Assembly (NCBI GenBank): GCA_031263965.1
Contig: JAISES010000383.1
Coordinates: 1 to 7,375 of the forward strand
Direction: 5' to 3'
Length of the DNA stretch: 7,375 nucleotides
Source: Prevotella sp.
GTDB lineage: Bacteria; Bacteroidota; Bacteroidia; Bacteroidales; Dysgonomonadaceae
Position 1 is the stretch's first letter, and every line of letters starts with the position of its first letter. Both the position numbers and the translations under genes were made by a program. Below are positions 6,392-7,375 of this stretch, in pieces. The notes under the pieces were generated by a model that was not told the DNA's origin, did no database searches, and saw only the letters and a list, made by a program, of their open reading frames with translations.

Positions 6392-6805
6392 ATGTACAGA
6401 GTTATCAATAGCGAACGCCCCAACAATCCCGCCTACTACGACAAGATTTCCGAATTGCTCAAACAACTACCCGAAGATGTCAAGAATGGCAAATTATCAT
6501 ACAAAGAGTTGATAGAAAAACTAATTTAGAAAGTCAGGGAAATGAAAGGACACGGGAGAGTTTATCCCACCACAATATCTACTCTTGGAATGAAAGCACT
6601 CTATGATAATTTAGGAAAAAACGAAGCATTGACAATTAAGGTTCATCAGGCAGTCAAGAGAAATGCTAAAGACGGATGGCGAAAATGAAGCGTTCCGGCG
6701 AAAATGAAGAAAGTTCACCGAGCGGCAAGCGAAGCACTTGATTCTGAAGATGAAGAATTTATAAACCAAATAATAACTGTCATTTCTAGTCAAAAGAAGT
6801 ATTGA
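6392..6805 (+). pseudogene. hsdR: Remnant of HsdR, C-terminal part of type I restriction endonuclease subunit
   Basis: One reading frame of 138 codons, broken by TAG (6527-6529) and TGA (6686-6688), spells the C-terminal end of HsdR, the ATP-dependent motor and nuclease subunit of type I restriction systems. Visible family-like strings are NSERPNNPAYYDKISELL, then after the first stop YPTTISTLGMKALYDNLG with NEAL and the GWR motif, and after the second stop KKVHRAASEALD and EEFINQIITVISSQKKY up to the natural-looking TGA at 6803-6805. Full HsdR is about 1,000 residues, so the nuclease and helicase domains are missing and only the C-terminal helical domain remains. An in-frame TAG at 6386-6388 precedes the first ATG and I see no homology further left. 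The stop overlaps the next remnant's ATG. No restriction activity is possible from this copy. The family call is from recognised motifs, not a search. Confidence 0.82.
6678..6709 (+). repeat. 13-bp direct repeat at 19-nt offset inside the HsdR remnant
   Basis: GGCGAAAATGAAG occurs at 6678-6690 and again at 6697-6709. The first copy contains the second in-frame stop (6686-6688). The arrangement looks like a short tandem duplication of 19 nt, which would alter the reading frame and contributes to decay of the HsdR sequence around its conserved WR motif. Confidence 0.7.
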
Positions 6806-6969
6806 TGGAGTATGTAAAAGTGGGAAATATCTCTATTGAGGTGTATCGTAAACCGACTTAAAAACATCCATTTACGTGTATATCCACCTGATGGAAACAT
6901 ACAAATATCGGCCCCCGAACAAATGGAGTTAGACTCTATTCGTCTTTTGCCATTACTAAATTAGAATGG
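6805..6969 (+). pseudogene. Remnant of YgjP-type (M48-like) metal-dependent hydrolase, N-terminal part
   Basis: The ATG overlaps the HsdR stop as TGATG, the usual tight coupling of these genes in type I restriction loci. The first frame reads MEYVKVGNISIEVYRK and then stops at TAA 6859-6861. Shifting by one nucleotide near 6850 restores RLKNIHLRVYPPDG (6854-6895) and ISAPEQMELDSIRL (6905-6946), both typical of the YgjP N-terminus. A second one-nucleotide loss in the T run at 6946-6948 shifts the frame again to ITKLEW (6952-6969). Homology ends there, at the expected edge of the insertion sequence. Full-length members have about 230 residues and carry the HExxH zinc motif in their second half, which is absent here. 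The intact protein is a predicted zinc-dependent hydrolase often found beside hsdR; this copy cannot be functional. Confidence 0.75.
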
Positions 6970-7375
6970 AGTTTATGTAAATTAGATTTCGTATTTCCAG
7001 GGATTCACTTTGATTCTTAAATTATGCAAAGCAGCACATGTAGCAAAAATATGTTCCACAAAAGAGTTTGCCCTCAGCCGGCATTCCTCTTTGACAATCC
7101 TCATGAACTTGATACCTCCGATGGCATGTTCTACCCCTTACACGGACACGGGAAACCTCCCTGTTGGTTATTTTATCTTCTTCGGAAAGTTCCTTCCCTC
7201 TGCTTTTCTTGACAGGTTGTACAATATTGACTCCATCCGGCCTATAGCCCTGATAACCTGTGTCCTGATACAATGTGCAGGGGTAAGGGAAAGAATACAT
7301 CGTATCGGCCATCTTCTTATCGTGCATCTTGCCGCAAACAATCTGGCTGGCAAAGAGTACCAGACAGGACGCTGT
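6970..7375 (-). mobile_element. Right end of an IS5-family insertion sequence (continues beyond the window)
   Basis: The boundary is inferred from where YgjP homology stops (after TGG 6967-6969) and from the transposase stop at 6982-6984, which leaves only about 12 nt for the terminal inverted repeat. That would place the end close to TTTATGTAAATTA. The other end lies outside the window, so neither the inverted repeat nor the target duplication can be verified. The IS inserted in opposite orientation to the hsdR-ygjP remnant. Confidence 0.65.
6982..7375 (-). pseudogene. IS5-family DDE transposase, C-terminal part, frameshifted, truncated by window edge
   Basis: The frame is open from the window edge and reads LFASQIVCGKMHDKKMADT, then CTLYQDTGYQGYRP with the second catalytic Asp of the DDE triad (codon 7262-7264), QPVKKSRGKEL and SRVRVR. 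Here the sequence has AGGGG (plus-strand C run 7134-7137), one G more than expected, and the frame runs into unrelated residues, stopping at 7022-7024. Skipping one G restores VEHAIGGIKFMRIVKEE (catalytic Glu at 7129-7131), FVEHIFATCAALHNLRIK and a stop at 6982-6984. A -1 slip at the same place would give GGG-TAG, a stop, so conventional -1 programmed frameshifting cannot rescue it. The copy is either inactive or carries a homopolymer sequencing error. The first catalytic Asp and the N-terminal DNA-binding region lie outside the window. Confidence 0.85.

Noticed and set aside
6611..6793. 60-residue minus-strand open frame opposite the HsdR remnant
   Set aside because: The opposite strand carries recognisable HsdR motifs, while this translation shows no recognisable domain.
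7129..7138. Programmed -1 ribosomal frameshift in the transposase
   Set aside because: A -1 slip at the G run leads directly to TAG; only a +1 shift restores the catalytic frame, so decay or a sequencing error is more likely.
7024..7212. 62-residue plus-strand open frame and the 61-residue minus frame at 7168-7353
   Set aside because: Both are other-frame readings of the IS5-family transposase, whose motifs are clear in the correct frame.
1..7375. CRISPR array, phage defence island or new multi-gene system
   Set aside because: There are no regularly spaced repeats. The only defence-related genes are non-functional fragments, and the intact genes belong to known families.

Overview
The window looks like chromosomal DNA from a Bacteroidota species, most likely of the order Bacteroidales. 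The supporting signs are TAnnTTTG-type -7 promoter boxes ahead of three transcription units, starts without clear Shine-Dalgarno sequences, an A+T-rich composition, and typical proteins: a lipoprotein glutaminyl-cyclase-like M28 enzyme, a short RsmI-like paralogue, and an RsmF-type methyltransferase with a long C-terminal region. I cannot name a genus.

Layout. Positions 1-221 hold no gene but carry several hairpins, at least one of which may end the leftward operon. Leftward (minus-strand) genes follow: a two-gene unit of an M28/glutaminyl-cyclase-like lipoprotein (650-1639) and sufE (222-647), 2 nt apart. An 87-bp imperfect palindrome of REP/MITE type lies at 1718-1804, then an rsmF-like rRNA m5C methyltransferase (1842-3212). 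A compact divergent promoter region (3213-3276) separates this from a rightward unit: a multi-spanning GT-C-type membrane protein (3277-4788), a short tetrapyrrole-methylase-fold methyltransferase (4792-5496) and a family 2 glycosyltransferase (5528-6286), closed by a perfect 9-bp hairpin terminator (6296-6327). The two glycosyltransferase-type genes suggest cell-surface or lipid-linked glycan assembly; the acceptor and sugar cannot be read from the sequence.

Past the terminator the DNA changes to decayed accessory material. Positions 6392-6805 are the C-terminal end of a type I restriction subunit HsdR with two in-frame stops. It overlaps, in a TGATG stop-start junction, the N-terminus of a YgjP-type metal-dependent hydrolase (6805-6969) that carries two frameshifts and breaks off at the end of an insertion sequence. 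The leftward IS5-family transposase (6982-7375, cut by the window edge) has a 1-nt frameshift just before its catalytic glutamate. This right-hand part is a graveyard of a restriction-modification locus interrupted by an IS.

I see no convincing undescribed system. The most useful observations are the unlabelled pseudogene array at 6392-6969, the overlapping divergent promoters, and the palindromic repeats.
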